From Prostheceraeus crozeri (taxonomy: Eukaryota; Platyhelminthes; Polycladida; Euryleptidae), in NCBI GenBank assembly GCA_907163375.1, contig CAJQUW010010341.1, forward strand, positions 434,001-498,000: a stretch of 64,000 nt of DNA, written 5' to 3'. The position numbers were made by a program, and so were the translations under genes. Under the pieces are notes generated by a model. That model had not been told where the DNA came from. It worked only from the letters and a program-made list of their open reading frames with translations, and did no database searches. Shown piece by piece: positions 46,945 to 59,200 of the stretch. How positions within the stretch are numbered: the stretch's first letter is position 1; every line of letters begins with the position of its first letter.

Positions 46945-47261
46945 AAAGCGAAATGCGATTGAAACATTTGAAAACTTTACTACCACCACAGGAAGGTGAA
47001 GCAAAAATTTTGTGCATGACATGGTCACCGAACAATCATAAGTTGGCTGTGTGTACGAGTGATCGTGTTATTCTGCTTTTTGATGAGCATGGGGAACGAA
47101 GAGATAAATTTGCTACAAAACCGGCCGATGCTAAATTTGGTAAAAAGAGCTACACTGTAAAGGCGATACAGTTCTCCCCAGACTCACAGAAGCTGGCAGT
47201 CGGACAAACGGACAACATCATATATGTCTACAAACTAGGAGATGGATGGGATGATAAAAAG
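46945..47261 (+). CDS. IFT172: IFT172 first coding exon
   Basis: Preceded by TTTTTTTCAG, so it carries 8 untranslated bases before ATG (46953). It encodes 103 residues of the first WD40 blades and ends DGWDDKK before GTAATC. Confidence 0.95.
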
Positions 47262-50200
47262 GTAATCACTTGGGCCAAATGCTTAAAGTTGCTATGACAG
47301 CATTTTTGATGGTATGAAGTAAAAATGATTTGAAATTCTTCGGCATGATTAGTTTCACTGTGACTCATTAACTGAATAATATTACTCTTGATAACTTTCT
47401 ATCTAAATCAAATAAATACTTAAATACACGCATTTTTCAACATTAAGAAGCACTATAAATATTATTTAGTATTATTCTTTTTAAAATTATGCAAGATTTG
47501 TATCCTTCGTTCTATAGAAAAGCAGTCAAGACTTTTTTTACCAAACGCATAAAACCTTCTGCAGATTTCTTTTGAATAGTGAACCTTCTTAAACTGTGCA
47601 ATACCAAAGCTACTTACGAAAGCGATGTACAAAACGAGAATAACAAAATGTACGAAGGTGCTATTGTTCGTGCTCACACACTACGAAAGCGATTGGCTTT
47701 CCTATTGGATTATCTCCATCATCCAATAGTGTATGAGCGCGAACAATAGCGCTTTTGTACATTGTGTTATTCTCGTTTTGTACATCGGTTTCGTAGGCAA
47801 AATCAGCCAGCTTTCGCACTCTACAGTTTACAGTGTACGCTGCTTACAAAAACTCATAAGCAATCGCAGAAGACTTCAGTGATATTGTGATGTAGAGGTC
47901 TCAATGAAGCCCTCGAGCTTTTTCGGCTTTATATGAATTTCAGTTTTATTGTTATTTTTGTATTCACATTCGGATTGCAGGTTATTTGCAATAAGTTTGT
48001 TCAAGCAAGCTCCGTTACATGCATGATTTGGCCTCCTGACCAACCTCTAATCTTCGGCTTGGCTGATGGAAAAGTTCGTGCAGCAAACATGAAGACAAAC
48101 AAATCCAGCACTGTTTACAATGCGGATTCTTTCGTCTGTGCATTAGCATCAAATACCACTGGGAAGGGTTTTGTCTCTGGACATGCCGATGGTTCTATTG
48201 TTAGGTATTTCTTCGACGACGAAGGAACAGGTGATCCTCAGGTGATTAAGTGTTCATAATTTCTTATGACCACTGAATTTAGCGAAGCCACACTAAAGAT
48301 TGTTATTACATGTATAATGTACTTTGGAGAGCATGCGCATTTAAGAAGATGCCCTCTATCATTTATCACAATCAAAGCAAAATTTTTTGTTATTGATGCG
48401 GTTACCTACATTTCACGTAATCGTAACTCACAATAATGTATGCTTCATTTCGCCTCATTCAGTCCTTTTCATAAATCGAACAAAGAACAATTTACGAGTT
48501 ACTTAAAAGTGTGCGTTTATAAATAAGAAAGCATATTTATAACATTAATTGAAGCTTTATTTAACGGTAAGTAGAAATATGACGATGGACGATGTTCGAG
48601 TTAGTTTTTTGAACAGTGATCTCATTAATACATATTCAGCTAGTAAAATTAGGTCGAGCATCATAATAAAGTATTATAAAAACACGCAACTGAAGTATGG
48701 CATTACATTTTGTCCCTTTGTTTGTTATGGTAGGGTAAAATCTGCACACATCCTAGCCCACCATATGCTCTTGCTTGGGCTGGAAGTACAGTGGTTGCTG
48801 CTGGCTGCGATAAAAGAATCTACGCATACAATCGTGAAGGTAGAATACTTCAACAATTCGACTACAGCCGTGATGACAACGAGAAAGAGTTTACTGCAGC
48901 TGTATCAAGTCCCAGTGGTCAATCAGTAGTGGTTGGATCCTACGATAGATTGCGCATTTTGAACTGGTCTCCCAGAAAAGGATGCTGGGATGAAGGGAAA
49001 GCCAAGGAAATTCCAAATTTGTACACGATAACTGCTTTATCATGGAAGCGCGATGGCTCGAAGGTGAGTTTAAAAAAATGATTTAAGTATCTTCAAATTC
49101 TGATTAAAATTTGAAATTACAGCTAGTGATTAATTTTATGAGATCAAATATCAATACGATTATTGCGCTGCATAAATTGAACAGTCACTGACAATTTCAG
49201 TTGATTTCTTTTCAAACATCTATGTGCTGTACATGTACTTCAGTACATCTCCAGTCAGTATATTTCAGTAAATCTACCAGCAAGATCAGCTAAATACTAA
49301 AAATACAGTAGATAACTTTCATAGTGTACTGACGAGAAATTTCGAAAACCATAATGAAAATCCACTACGTACCAACTACCGATTATTATTAGAAGTAGTG
49401 TACATAAATTAGATAAATATTCTCAGTAGATTGAAGCATTCCGCGATTGTCTATTTCATGCAAGGAAAGTAAACTATAGGGCAGGCCTTCTCAACTAGTT
49501 TTCATCAAGGGCCACAACTTAATCACACATGATGCGAGGGGCCAGTCAAAATGAAGTTATATTGGTATTCTACCAGTATTTGGTCAAATCCTTTTCGCAT
49601 CGAATTTATCTAGAGATTCTCTATAAACCAAATTTTAAGTTAATTTATTAGTTTGAATTTGAAGTTAAAAATGAAAAAAATATTTAAAGAAATAGCGGCT
49701 GGCTGCATATTGTCACAGAAAATATATATTCAAAGCCACAGAAAGTGCACGCAATTACATTTTGACAGATAATATTTGCTGTAAGAAGATCACAATATTC
49801 AGGTGCTGCTCATACAAAATCAGTGCGAGAAATTGCACTTTTTGCTTTGAGCAATTTTTCGTAAATGCGGTTGATATTTTGACAAGGATAGACGTAGGCA
49901 GTTTTTTAGAGTAGCACTCTTCATACAAGCCCTGCTTCTGGTCATTATCGCATTCATGTGGGAAAATGCAGATTCACAAACATATGTTGATGAAAAGTAT
50001 GTAAGTAAATACATAGCCACTTTTTTAAGATTGGGGAACTGGCTTTCGTTGATTCCTATCCAGAAATCTTCAACAGTATTTTGTTGGTAGTTGTTCTTTT
50101 CAACTGACGAACTTCGCAAGTCGATCAACTCCATTTCTAATTGATCACTTTTGATAGCAGTACACAATTGCGGAACAGAATTCAAGTCAATGTCACCTTC

Positions 50201-53200
50201 AGGAAAAGGATTGCTGATTAACAGAATCAAATTATTGTCAACTTTGAAATCATTCAAACGCGTAGAAAAATTCTCCTTTAATTTCGCTACAAAAGACTTT
50301 AAGTGGTCAGTTACTTCCAGCTCATTGGAGCTGAGATGCGCACGAAGCTGTGGAAAGTGCGCCATCTTTCCTGATAAATCTTTCGTGAAGAGTTCCAATT
50401 TTTTCACAAATGCTTGCAACTTGTCAGCTATGGAAACTACAGAATGATTGCGGCCTTGAAGTTCCAAATTAAGCTTGTTCAGATGCATGAAAATGTCATT
50501 CAGAAAATACACATTACTCATAAATTCTAAGTCTTTCAACTTTTTCAAATACTTCTCGCCATTTTTGGACTGAGAGTTTTCCAAGAAAGTTATGACTTCG
50601 TCGAGAAGTTTGCAGAATCTTTCAAGAGACTTTCCTTTACTTAACCAGCGTATATTGTTATGAATCAATAAATCGTCAAACTCAGCATTATCCTCGAGGA
50701 GTTGTTTGAAAAGTCGATGATTGTAGACTGGATGTTGAACGGATCATGTTTACTATTTTTATGATGACATCCATTGTAGTCTCTAGTTCACCATTTAATT
50801 TGCTGCAGAGAACAGACTGGTGTATGATACAGTGCAGACTTTGAAGATGTGGCAAAATGGTTTTCATTCTGCCAACGAGACCTTTCTTCTCGGAAACCAT
50901 TGCAGGTGCTCCGTTTGTAACTAGCATGCAAATTTTTCTTGTGTCAATTCCGTTCTCTTCGAAAAAATTAGTTAAACATTCAAAAATTTTCTCACCAGTG
51001 ATGTAGTCACGAAGTTCCAAAAGAGCGAGCAATTCTTCACAAAATTGTTGAATAACAATATCGAAGTATCTCACATAGACGCTCATCTGCGCACGGTCCT
51101 TTCTGTCAGTTGATTCATCCACAGCAATAGAAATAAAATCAGCTTGTTTGACGCGGACTAGCAAAGTATTGAACACATCCTCGCTAAGAAGGTCAACTCC
51201 AAGCGCATTTGTGTCATTAGATAGCGGAACTTTCTGAACTGCACTTACTACAGTTGATTTTACTTTTTCGTCCGGTAACACGGCTTTCAAAACTTCAATC
51301 ATGCACTCCTTCATTGTATCAGAATCAGTAAATGGTCTCTTTTTCTTCGCCAAGATGTAACTCACACGTAAAGAAGCTTCGGTAGCTCTCTCCTGATGAG
51401 AGAAAGTATTAGTCATCATTAGACGACTTCCATCATAACCGGCGATTAGTTTCTGAATTTTTTCGGCTCTTCTGGCTGATTTAAGTGGGAATTCCTTGAC
51501 GAAAGAGGCATGTTTAGTTTCATGATGTCTTTTCACGTTATACTCCTTTTTCAGGGATACTGCTTCTTTGCAAATGAGGCATATTAGACGTTCTTGGCAT
51601 TCAACAAATAAATACTCATCAGTCCATTTAGAATTAAATTGTCTATTTTCGTTGTCAATTTTCCTTTTCATTTCAACGCTTTCACTGTAAACTCTCGCAG
51701 GCACAGTACACTGAACACCGAAGACTACTAATGCAGCAATCACCCAGTCATGCTTAGTTATTGACTCCTTCCCATTATGCCATTTTTAGAGTCGATAACT
51801 AGGTGTGCAGCGGGAGCGTGGGATGACTCAGACACACATCCAATGCCTGTAGCGATAAAACAACGCATTTCACTGCAGTGCATAGACAGAACGCCAGCGA
51901 ACTGTGCCGAGTCGATTTACTCAGTAGACTGCATTGGTTAGCGAGTAAAATATTCAATACAACGATAACAACATAATTTTAATAGGAGATCTGTCTACTA
52001 ACATGAACATAATTTTTTTTCCTCATACATAAAGCAAGCGGGCCACACTACATTAGACCGCGGGCCGCCAGTTGAGAAGGCCTGCTATAGGGGGTTATTT
52101 ATTAGGCTTATTATTATAGGCTTTCGTTATTCATTGATTGACAACATGTAATTACTGTACAAAAATTATTGTGCACACTTCCGGTTTAGTTTATTCTTCA
52201 TCAATACGCAAGTCAATTAGCATCATTACATGGCAGGGATGTGGGGACTCCGGGTGGCAAGTATACATAGCCTAGTTTTTTGAAAAAAAAACTGTTAACC
52301 TACATCATAGATCATTATAGGCTTTCCTGAACCTATCTTTAGTGATAATTTCTGTATCAATTATCAATCATTTTCGATGAAAGTTTATCAAATGTCGCTT
52401 TAAATTGGATGCATGCGACTCTGCTCCTCCCATCTTGTTGATGTGTGCTTCACACGGCTTTCTCCAGTCTCTATCAGGCGGGAAAATCCCCATCCTTCTC
52501 CAAAAAATGTGAGCACACTATCGATTTTAATATGCGCTTTGGAGGAGAAATCACAGACGATTAACGTGAGGGTAAGAGGTAATGTTCTCAAACAAACTAG
52601 TATTGCATTTTTGCCTCTGATGTGACCTTGGGTGCGTAGGTGTGATCGAGGCTAGGAAGGCTTGTCTTCTCTACTAAATCACCGAGTGAAAGGACAACCC
52701 ATTTTTCACTTTCACGGTTCATTCCCTTAACTATTACAAGCTTTGTATGCAGCAGTGTCTCTGTACTTTTGTTTGACGGAGAAAGTTGACATCAAGACAG
52801 TCATAGCCATGCACGGAGATAAATAATTTGTTTGTATTATATTTCGGGTCTGGTTATAGGCCGGAGTCCGGAGTCCTACCATTTGATAGGACTCTGGGAC
52901 TCCTACTCCGACTCCGCATCCCTGTTACATGGCTTCATCATAGCAATTCCACACTTGATCCACCGTAGGCAAGTTTGTAGGCAATTATGTAATCAAATTA
53001 GCATCTACAACATATTTTTGTTCGAGTACAGTACATATAATTCAGAAAGATGTCCGTTTCATGTCTTCACATTTAATTCCTCCATTATAAATGCTTCATT
53101 ACTTGTACGTGTGTATTGAAACTGTACATGAATTGATGGATTAAACTAGTAGATTACCACATAAGATACATAACTAAATGTTGATCAATTGGTGTGGATG

Positions 53201-56200
53201 TCTTTTAACGCAATAATTCACTAACTGTCAAAAAAGTTCGATCAGAAATCGTCCGGGATTTGGAAGCCCTATACATAACTGAATACAGACAGAGCAATAA
53301 AAAACTTAGCCGAATTCAATCCATTGTTGAAGTCTTTTTTGAAAAGCATGTCCAACCTTGTCTGCTTCAAATGCCGTTTTCTTTCCTTTCCGATTCGTTG
53401 ATTAAGCTTTGAGACTAAAGGATAGCTCAATTGCTAACATCAGCACGGTGGTAGAGAAGGCTCAGTTTTAGAGTCTTCGTCTGCGTAGTTGCTAATATAG
53501 ATCCGTAAGACTCGAGAAACTTTATGGCCGAAACCAACAGACTTTAGTTTATCGCATCCTGAGCCGAAGCCGTGATGGAAAAAGTTCAGAGGAGAAGGAA
53601 AAGCCATTTAAAAGATTTCTGCATTCAAGAGAGCTCCTGACGACGGGTAATGTGAATTGCCTTTAGGATATTCAGTGTTATCGTCAGATGTCATGTCTTC
53701 GGTAAACTTTCATAAAGATTCACTGCTCTCATCAATATTTTTTCATTGAACAGATTTTCAGTGGTTTTCATATAATGCATATGAAACATTTTATGTGCTC
53801 GAAGATAGACCAAGCAAATCTTCATGAACAAAATGACCAAAAAAAAGATGCTTCTGCTTCAAAATTTCATTTGTTGGCAGTAATCTTTTCGTTTGAGAAG
53901 ACGCTTGAAACAGTATTTTCTAGGACGGTGACTTCAAAATTAACTTGGTGTTTCATCCTAGAAAATTAGGTCTATGTTTTAGTTTAAAATCATCTACTCC
54001 GAAATCCAATCAGGTGGTGTTTCTGTTGAACCCTGGATGACACCTGAAGTAATTTTATACGGAGCACTTGGGTGACATTCAATTCAAACAATGTTAGCAC
54101 GCTCCAGAAAATAGCTGCTCAGCCACAGAATATACCCTGGAAGGAAATTGCTACTTTGAAGCTCATGAAGAATTATTGAATGTGATGCGCAGTCGAAAGC
54201 TTTTGAGAGATCAACACTAAGAATGGCCAAATAATGGAGTAGCATGGTCATGCGAATCTGTCAAAGTCGTAAGCGTAGACGCCTTTGCCGAAAATCGTAT
54301 TGGTTCATTTCATGTTCCCGGAGGAAAGTGAGCATTTGCTCACATATTACTCGTTCCATAATTTTTCCGACAGTATGAAGAATGGCAATTTGCTCCACAT
54401 TGTGAATATCTTCAGGGGTCGTCTTAGGAATAGAGATGGTAATTCCAAGTATGAGCGAGTGCGGAAAAATTCTTGTGCAAATTGAATTGATGCTACGATG
54501 TAATAATGTGAGAGTGAGAAGAAATTCTTTCGGACGAATCGCTGGCCACTGGATTGCTGAGATGGCATGCATCTTTGCAAGAGGATCAACAGCAGAGTAT
54601 GTAATATTGCCTATGAGATTCCGAATTTCTGAGGTCGTGGGAACTGAGACTTTGTGGCCTAAAATGATTTATCAGGAACTTGAATTGTCTCATTTTTGTC
54701 ACTTTCTTCTCAACATCAGGAAATGCATCGGCTAATTTGTGATATAACCGTGATTTCAAAAAGTTTCACTTTCATGATATAGAAATTTAAAGTTAGAATT
54801 GAATTCAGAAATGGAATCGAATAGTGTTCTCCTAGTTGGATTGATTATACTATATGCTCAAAATGTTTTTCTCCAATTTTGTGTGACTAAGATAACTCGA
54901 TAAAATGAACTATTATGATTGAGACTATACAGAAAGAGATCAAATTGATCGAAATTCGCACATTTCGGTGCACTGGCTCGAGAACCTGTTCAAACAAAAG
55001 AACAGGTGCACAGCAATAATTTACGACTACAGATCCAAATCACAGTTGTTGAAAGTTGTGAGATGGATGGAGGATTTTCTGATCAACCTTTCTATCTCAG
55101 TTTATGTGTTTTTAGTTTTGTATTTTTTCAGTTTTTTATCGATTCCCCTCTGATCGTTCCACGGTCACTGCCGGTGTCCCTTGGGGATGTAATCTTTTAC
55201 CTGTCCTCTTACTTGTGCTTTTTAATGACCTACTTTTTCGATAATGACTCCAATTTTCATGCATCCTTTCAAATACGCCGTCAATAAACTTTCACTAATT
55301 TCTATGGGGAGTTGATAATTTGAAGTTCTTATTGTCTTATGTAATTCTATTATGCTATATTGGTTTTTAATATCAGCTTGTGTTTGGGCATTTCCATTTT
55401 CACTGTTGAAAGTTATCAGTTATTAATTCTTGATTAGCTATTATACATTTTACAACCCTATATTTGCCTATTCACCTTTCCGTCATCTTATCTTCAATGT
55501 TTCTGTTATCAGCCTACTTAAATGTACCATTGAGGTATACCTCCTTCATTTTATTTCATTATCTCCACTTTTCGCTTTTCTGCTTCTTTGCATCAATCCA
55601 ACTTTTCTTCTTTCTTTGCCATTCATCTGCTGAGGGACGCCTTTGGTGTACATGATAATTCCCTTCCCTTAAGCTTTGATTGAAGAGAGCCCTTGTGAAA
55701 TTCTAATGCAATAATTGTCTCCCTGTGTGAACTTGACGAAATGGTATTGTCAGTGATCTCTGCATCCTTTCTTTCTTCCAGTTTTTCTGTCAGTCAACCG
55801 CTACATCTTCAGTGTTCCATGAATTGATATTGTCGGAAACTGCACCAATTAAATGTTCTCTTTTTTGCTTCAGGTTGTTGCTGGGACGTTATGTGGAGGA
55901 GTAGATATCTTTGACTGTTGCCTCAAACGCGCCATTTATAAAAACAAATTTGAAATGAATTACGTTGGTCCCAGTCAGGTGATAGTCAAGAATTTGCAGT
56001 CGGGAACTCGAGTGGTTCTAAAGTCGTATTTTGGCTACGAAATTGACGAGGTGAAAATCATGGGAAACGATCGTTATCTTGTTGCTCACACATCTGATAC
56101 TCTGATGTTAGGAGATCTCGCTGAGAATAAACTTAGTGAAGTACCTTGGCAAGGAAGCTCAGGACAGGAAAAGTTCTACTTCGAAAATGAAAATGTTTGT

Positions 56201-56211
56201 ATGATTTTCAG
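46953..56211 (+). CDS. IFT172: Intraflagellar transport protein IFT172, N-terminal 412 residues (continues beyond the window)
   Basis: A large IFT-B complex protein needed for building cilia. Its N-terminal WD40 propellers are followed in the full protein by TPR-like repeats. Exons are 46945-47261 (ATG at 46953), 47981-48241, 48734-49063 and 55874-56211, all with GT-AG introns and matching phases (0, 0, 0, then 2). The start [15 protein letters not shown] matches animal IFT172, and the sequence continues through [95 protein letters not shown] and [10 protein letters not shown]. Full IFT172 is about 1,750 residues, so only the WD40 part is here. The next expected exon is not present before 64000, so the fourth intron exceeds 7.7 kb. 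Confidence 0.95.
47615..47795. repeat. Fold-back element in IFT172 intron 1
   Basis: Arms of 69 bp (47615-47683 and 47727-47795) are inverted copies with a handful of mismatches. Both contain GATGTACAAAACGAGAATAA and CTATTGTTCG. The 43-bp spacer holds a further small palindrome (CTATTGGAT ... ATCCAATAG), so the whole could fold into one long hairpin. No coding capacity. Probably a MITE-like or fold-back transposon. Confidence 0.7.
47981..48241 (+). CDS. IFT172: IFT172 second coding exon
   Basis: 87 codons, [15 protein letters not shown] to [16 protein letters not shown]. Acceptor GGATTGCAG, donor GTGATT. Confidence 0.95.
48734..49063 (+). CDS. IFT172: IFT172 third coding exon
   Basis: 110 codons, [20 protein letters not shown] through [14 protein letters not shown] to [10 protein letters not shown]. 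Acceptor TATGGTAG, donor GTGAGT. Confidence 0.95.
49474..49481. repeat. 8-bp target duplication of the hAT element (left)
   Basis: CTATAGGG here and again at 52085-52092, immediately outside both ends of the hAT element. Confidence 0.9.
49482..52084 (-). mobile_element. hAT transposon with perfect 8-bp target duplication, in IFT172 intron 3
   Basis: 2,603 bp bounded by CAGGCCTTCTCAACT and its exact reverse complement, with CTATAGGG on both sides. GGGCC-type words follow the termini on both sides. It carries a transposase gene on the minus strand with one frame break. Perfect target duplications and one visible break suggest a fairly young insertion. It lies antisense in the third IFT172 intron. 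Confidence 0.92.
49820..51671 (-). pseudogene. hAT transposase, one frameshift
   Basis: The likely start is Met at 51671 ([16 protein letters not shown]); an upstream in-frame Met at 51743 adds an unconserved leader. Domains in order: a BED/SPIN-DOC-like zinc finger ([20 protein letters not shown] then ETKH), the catalytic region [33 protein letters not shown] and [11 protein letters not shown], and in the second frame [14 protein letters not shown] and the hATC dimerisation region [23 protein letters not shown] to [15 protein letters not shown]. The type resembles GTF2IRD2/FAM200-related hAT transposases. The frame shifts near 50700, between STF and the residues before the conserved RWLS motif. 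Otherwise the coding sequence appears full length, about 625 codons. Confidence 0.88.
52234..52924. mobile_element. Short non-autonomous hAT-like element with perfect target duplication
   Basis: 691 bp. The ends are CAGGGATGTGGGGACTCCGG and, reversed, CAGGGATGCGGAGTCGGAG. TTACATGG lies directly outside both ends (52226-52233 and 52925-52932), a perfect 8-bp duplication as made by hAT transposases. Inside the right end lie further GGAGTC/GACTCC repeats. It has no transposase sequence. The ends differ from those of the neighbouring hAT at 49482-52084, so another transposase must have moved it. Confidence 0.88.
52933..54059. other. IFT172 intron 3, unassigned part
   Basis: No gene recognised. 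A stretch at about 53440-53600 read on the minus strand might be LINE-derived, but no motif is clear. Confidence 0.35.
54060..54600 (-). pseudogene. LINE reverse transcriptase fragment (finger and palm start)
   Basis: The minus strand reads [20 protein letters not shown], then [15 protein letters not shown] and [20 protein letters not shown], the finger region of jockey/CR1-like LINE polymerases (usually ... NYRPISIL ... KIMERVI). After a frame change come [19 protein letters not shown] (the first catalytic Asp motif) and IQGST. Inactive scrap, antisense to IFT172. Confidence 0.75.
54960..55235 (+). pseudogene. Probable LINE reverse transcriptase scrap
   Basis: The + strand frame [20 protein letters not shown] then LFNDLLF resembles the LINE GVPQGSxLGPxLFxLFINDL motif. 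The preceding [13 protein letters not shown] may be the WL...N/R block that normally lies upstream. Short and damaged; opposite in direction to the fragment at 54060-54600, so a separate insertion. Confidence 0.45.
55874..56211 (+). CDS. IFT172: IFT172 fourth coding exon
   Basis: 112 codons plus two bases: [20 protein letters not shown] to [11 protein letters not shown]. Acceptor TGCTTCAG, donor GTGAGT; the next exon lies outside the window. Confidence 0.95.
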
Positions 56212-56229
56212 GTGAGTGAACGTTACTAA

Positions 56230-59200
56230 GTTGTATTGACAGTTAGAAGCCGTAAACTTTTGACAGGTTTATTTGCAAACATGTTTCATTAGGCAAGCTA
56301 CCATCATCAATGACAACGATCAATGAAAAAACCCTATTTAGTCAGTTTCGATGTTGTTCAACTTTTTACAACTTTTTAGCAGACTTGCGACATGAATTAG
56401 AGCTACGACATTTACCAACAGATGGAAAAAAGAACCTTTTAATGCAGCGCTTGCTGACAACGGTGAAGATAGACAACACAAAATCAACCACAAGCACTTC
56501 CCAATCTCAATTTAGTTCCAACACTGGCATGGATTGTAATGAAGTATTGGACAACATTCAAAATGGATTTCGATCACGGGTTCGTATTTTGAAACGAATT
56601 CCAAAAGCCAGTCGCATGCAAGCCGCAAAATTACTTACAGACACATTAAATGAAGTAGTAGATTCCAATAACCTGATAACATGGTCAAAATTATTGAGCT
56701 TTTCACGCTTGTGTTTGCTACAACCAAAGAGAGCTGGTAAAAATTCGCCTTCCCTTGCCACTGTTGTAAATCGAAAGATTTCTGAATTCAACGAATCAAT
56801 TAGTGCCGACCAGATTTTTGAGCGAATGAAAAAAAATGCACACGAACTTCGCAACAACTCAAAGGTAAAGAAAAAACCTCACAAGAAGTTATCGGTCCTA
56901 GTTTCAGAAAAAATTTCGGAGAATGACGTTAAAGGCGCAGTCAGAATAGCTTCATCCAATGAGTGCCTGGCATGCAATAACGAAGACACTGTTAAAAAAC
57001 TTCGTGAGCTGCATCCTGTAGCTTCTGCATTCCATGACATGCCATCAGAAGATCGAACATTAGAATCCTCTCCACTGCAAGTTTACCCGGAATCAGTTAT
57101 GAAAGCAATCATGAGCTTCCCTAATGGTTCAGCTGCTGGCCCCGATGGTTTGAGACCACAGCACCTAAAAGAATTAATGGCTAAGTGGCTCGGAGAACAT
57201 CGCACAAAACTTCGTGATGCTCTTTCTCGCTTTTGCAACATGCTATTGAGTGGAAAGATACCTGAAGAGATCTGTCCTATCTTCTTTGGAGCTAACTTAT
57301 GTGCATTGAGCAAATCCTCCGGTGGAATTCGACCAATCGCCGTCGGATTTACTCTCCGTCGTTTGGTAGGGAAACTGTGTAGCTCATCAGTAATGGAGAA
57401 GATGGGAAAACTGCTACGGCCTCAGCAGTTGGGATTTGGTACTTCCTTGGGGGCTGAAGCAGCAGTCCACGCAGCTCGAAGATACGCTGACGAAATGACC
57501 GAAAACAAAGTATTTCTGAAGATTGACTTTAAAAATGCCTTCAATTCAGTCAAGCGTGATGTGATTTTAAAAGAAGTGATTGAAAATCTGCCTGAGATTT
57601 ATCCTTTTGTTCGTAAGACATATTTGAAAGAATCTAACCTTTGGTATTGTGATCACATAATTCATTCTTCAGAGGGAATTCAGCAGGGCGACCCACTCGG
57701 TCCTCTTCTATTTTGTCTCGCAATTAAAGACATTACCAAAAATATTCGTTCAGAATTAAATTTATGGTATTTGGATGATGGCACGATAGCCGGTCATAAC
57801 ACCGATGTCTTCGAGGATTTCCAAATGATATCAGAACAAGCAAGAGAAATTGGCTTGACTGTGAATCACCAAAAATGTGAGCTGATTGTGAGAAATTTGA
57901 ATTCGGCAACAGGTATTCCAAATATTTCACACATTATTTCCGAAACTGGAATGAAGGTAATCGAAGCGAAAGATGCTGTTCTTTTGGGATCACCTATTGG
58001 CATGGCTGCAATCAGACCTACGCTGCAACGCAAGTTGAACGACTTCCTTCGACTCAGCTCCACATTACAAAGTTTGGATGCGCATGATGCTCTTTTTCTA
58101 CTGAGAAACTGTTTTTCAATCCCTAAATTGACGTACATTTTGCGTACTGCACCTTGTTTCTATTTCCATGACATTTTAAAGGAATATGATGCGGCTATTC
58201 GTGAGACACTCAGTAATATCCTTAATTGCCAACTCAATGAAACAGCATGGAATCAAGCTACACTATCAATCTCAAAAGGAGGAATTGGTGTTAGAAGCGC
58301 TGTACAGCTATCTCTACCGACTTATCTGTCTTCAGCTCACAGTACTGTTGGTCTCTGTTCCTCACTTTTGTCACAATGCAGTTTGCCGGCCGATTATTTC
58401 GTTATGTCACTAAGCAAGCCAATTAAAGACTGGAGAGCAATCACAAATGCCGAGCTCCCACTCAATCCAAGCAGTCAACGTGCATGGGATAAGCCGATTC
58501 TAAAGTCAGCATTCGATCAGTTGGCGGGTTCGATAGTATCAGCCGCATCGAAAGCGCGGATTCTTGCCGTCTCTTCCAAGTATGCAGGAGCATGGTTGAA
58601 CGCATGCCCAATACCATCACTGGGCCTGAAGTTGAATAACAGCCAATTGCGGATCGCATGTGCATTACGTTTAGGTCTCCCTCTTTGTCAACAACATGTC
58701 TGTGTCTGTGGAGAAACTGTGGATCAGTGTGGATTACATGGCCTCCGATGTAAGAAGAGCGCCGGAAGAAATGCACGCCACCAAGAGGCCAATGACCTTA
58801 TTCGACGAGCCTTGGTATCAAGTGGAGTTCCTGCCATCTTGGAACCTCCAGGAATTTCCAGGCAAGATGGTAAGCGTCCCGATGGACTTACCATGATACC
58901 ATGGAAAGGCGGACGATCAGCCGTCTGGGACTTCACTTGCCGAGATACCATGTCACCGAGCTATATCGCTTCATCGTCGCATGTTGCAGGCAAAACTGCA
59001 TCTGAAGCAGAAGACCGCAAGTTGTCTAAATATGCAGACTTAACATCTACTTATAATGTCATCCCCTTCTGCATAGAAACGATGGGAGCATGGGGTCCAT
59101 CTGCAATCAAATTTGCGAGACAAATCGGCGCTCGTATAGAGGAGAAGACCGGAGAAGAGCGATCAACAACCTTCCTCTTCCAGAGACTAAGTATCGCCGT

